Positions 5,054 through 5,267 of a stretch of DNA of 5,267 bases are shown one piece after another. The stretch's first letter is position 1. Every line of letters starts with the position of its first letter. The position numbers and the translations under genes are program-made. Source of the stretch: an uncultured Eubacteriales bacterium (GTDB lineage Bacteria; Bacillota; Clostridia; Oscillospirales; Butyricicoccaceae); the NCBI GenBank assembly GCA_910585875.1, contig CAJUIK010000080.1, forward strand, positions 1 to 5,267. The letters run 5' to 3'. The notes under the pieces were generated by a model, which had not been told where the DNA came from, searched no databases, and saw nothing but the letters and a program-made list of their open reading frames with translations.

Positions 5054-5128
5054 TGGCTGGGATGGCAGGATTTGAACCTGCGGATGCGGGAGTCAAAGTC
5101 CCGTGCCTTACCCCTTGGCTACACCCCA
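5054..5128 (-). tRNA. tRNA-Gln(TTG)
   Basis: The 75-nt cloverleaf has acceptor TGGGGTG/CATCCCA with one G-U pair. The anticodon stem CGGGA/TCCCG encloses loop CTTTGAC, giving anticodon TTG. The T stem GCAGG/CCTGC closes TTCAAAT. Discriminator G and CCA are encoded. The U1-A72 pair and G73 are usual identity features of bacterial tRNA-Gln. A 56-bp spacer with no clear promoter separates it from tRNA-His. Confidence 0.97.
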
Positions 5129-5184
5129 ATATAGAAAACTAAACATGGGCCGCCCAGACAGGGACAAAGGACGAGAAGAAGATA

Positions 5185-5262
5185 TGGGGTGGATGACCGG
5201 ATTCGAACCGGCGACCCCCAGAGCCACAATCTGGTGCTCTAACCAACTGAGCCACACCCACC
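5185..5262 (-). tRNA. tRNA-His(GTG), with encoded G-1
   Basis: The acceptor GTGGGTG pairs with CATCCAC, the D stem is GCTC/GAGC, and the anticodon stem CCAGA/TCTGG encloses loop TTGTGGC, giving anticodon GTG. The T stem GCCGG/CCGGT closes TTCGAAT. Discriminator C73 and CCA are encoded. Position 5262 supplies the extra G-1 opposite C73, the hallmark of tRNA-His. It is the first cluster gene in view; the promoter lies beyond the window edge. Confidence 0.97.
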
Positions 5263-5267
5263 ATATC

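Overview
The window looks like a chromosomal segment of a moderately GC-rich Gram-positive anaerobe, most plausibly a member of the Clostridia of the Oscillospiraceae/Ruminococcaceae type. This rests on the strong GGAGG-type ribosome binding sites, the sigma-A-like promoters, the encoded CCA tails on tRNAs, and the pairing of xpaC with telA, which is a Firmicutes arrangement (compare xpaC-yaaN of Bacillus subtilis). The taxonomic call is an inference; no marker gene is present. Every gene I accept lies on the minus strand, so the window reads from right to left.

Right end (5262 to about 4700). A tRNA cluster runs His(GTG), Gln(TTG), Lys(TTT), all with encoded CCA, and ends in a very strong intrinsic terminator. 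About 200 bp further on, the last 37 or so bases of a Lys-like tRNA appear again, followed by a second copy of the same terminator. The two copies form a 102-104 bp direct repeat with six differing columns.

Middle (4530 to 3762). A small serine recombinase of the resolvase/invertase family stands alone behind an AT-rich leader that carries two palindromic elements. Related AAAAA-TC hairpins followed by CGCGG lie on both sides of it, in the same orientation.

Main body (3761 to 211). A four-gene operon reads xpaC, telA, lemA-like, TPM-domain protein. The spacings are 2 bp, 115 bp and 20 bp. A sigma-A-like promoter lies just upstream and a GC-rich hairpin terminator follows the last gene. XpaC is a small membrane protein, TelA a cytosolic helical protein of the 'toxic anion resistance' family, the LemA-like protein has one N-terminal membrane anchor, and the TPM protein has a signal peptide, an extracytoplasmic TPM domain, one membrane helix and a long Gly/Arg/Phe-rich tail. 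Together they suggest an envelope-associated stress or membrane-maintenance module. The biochemical activity is not established for these families, and the tellurite-resistance label is a family name rather than evidence of function here.

Left end (113 to 1). A near-consensus promoter drives a tRNA-Val(GAC) gene whose 3' end is cut by the window edge. I see no CRISPR array, rRNA, prophage or clear insertion sequence. Nothing here amounts to a clearly new system; the best leads are the duplicated tRNA/terminator unit, the paired hairpins and dyads around the recombinase, and the hairpin over the xpaC ribosome binding site.
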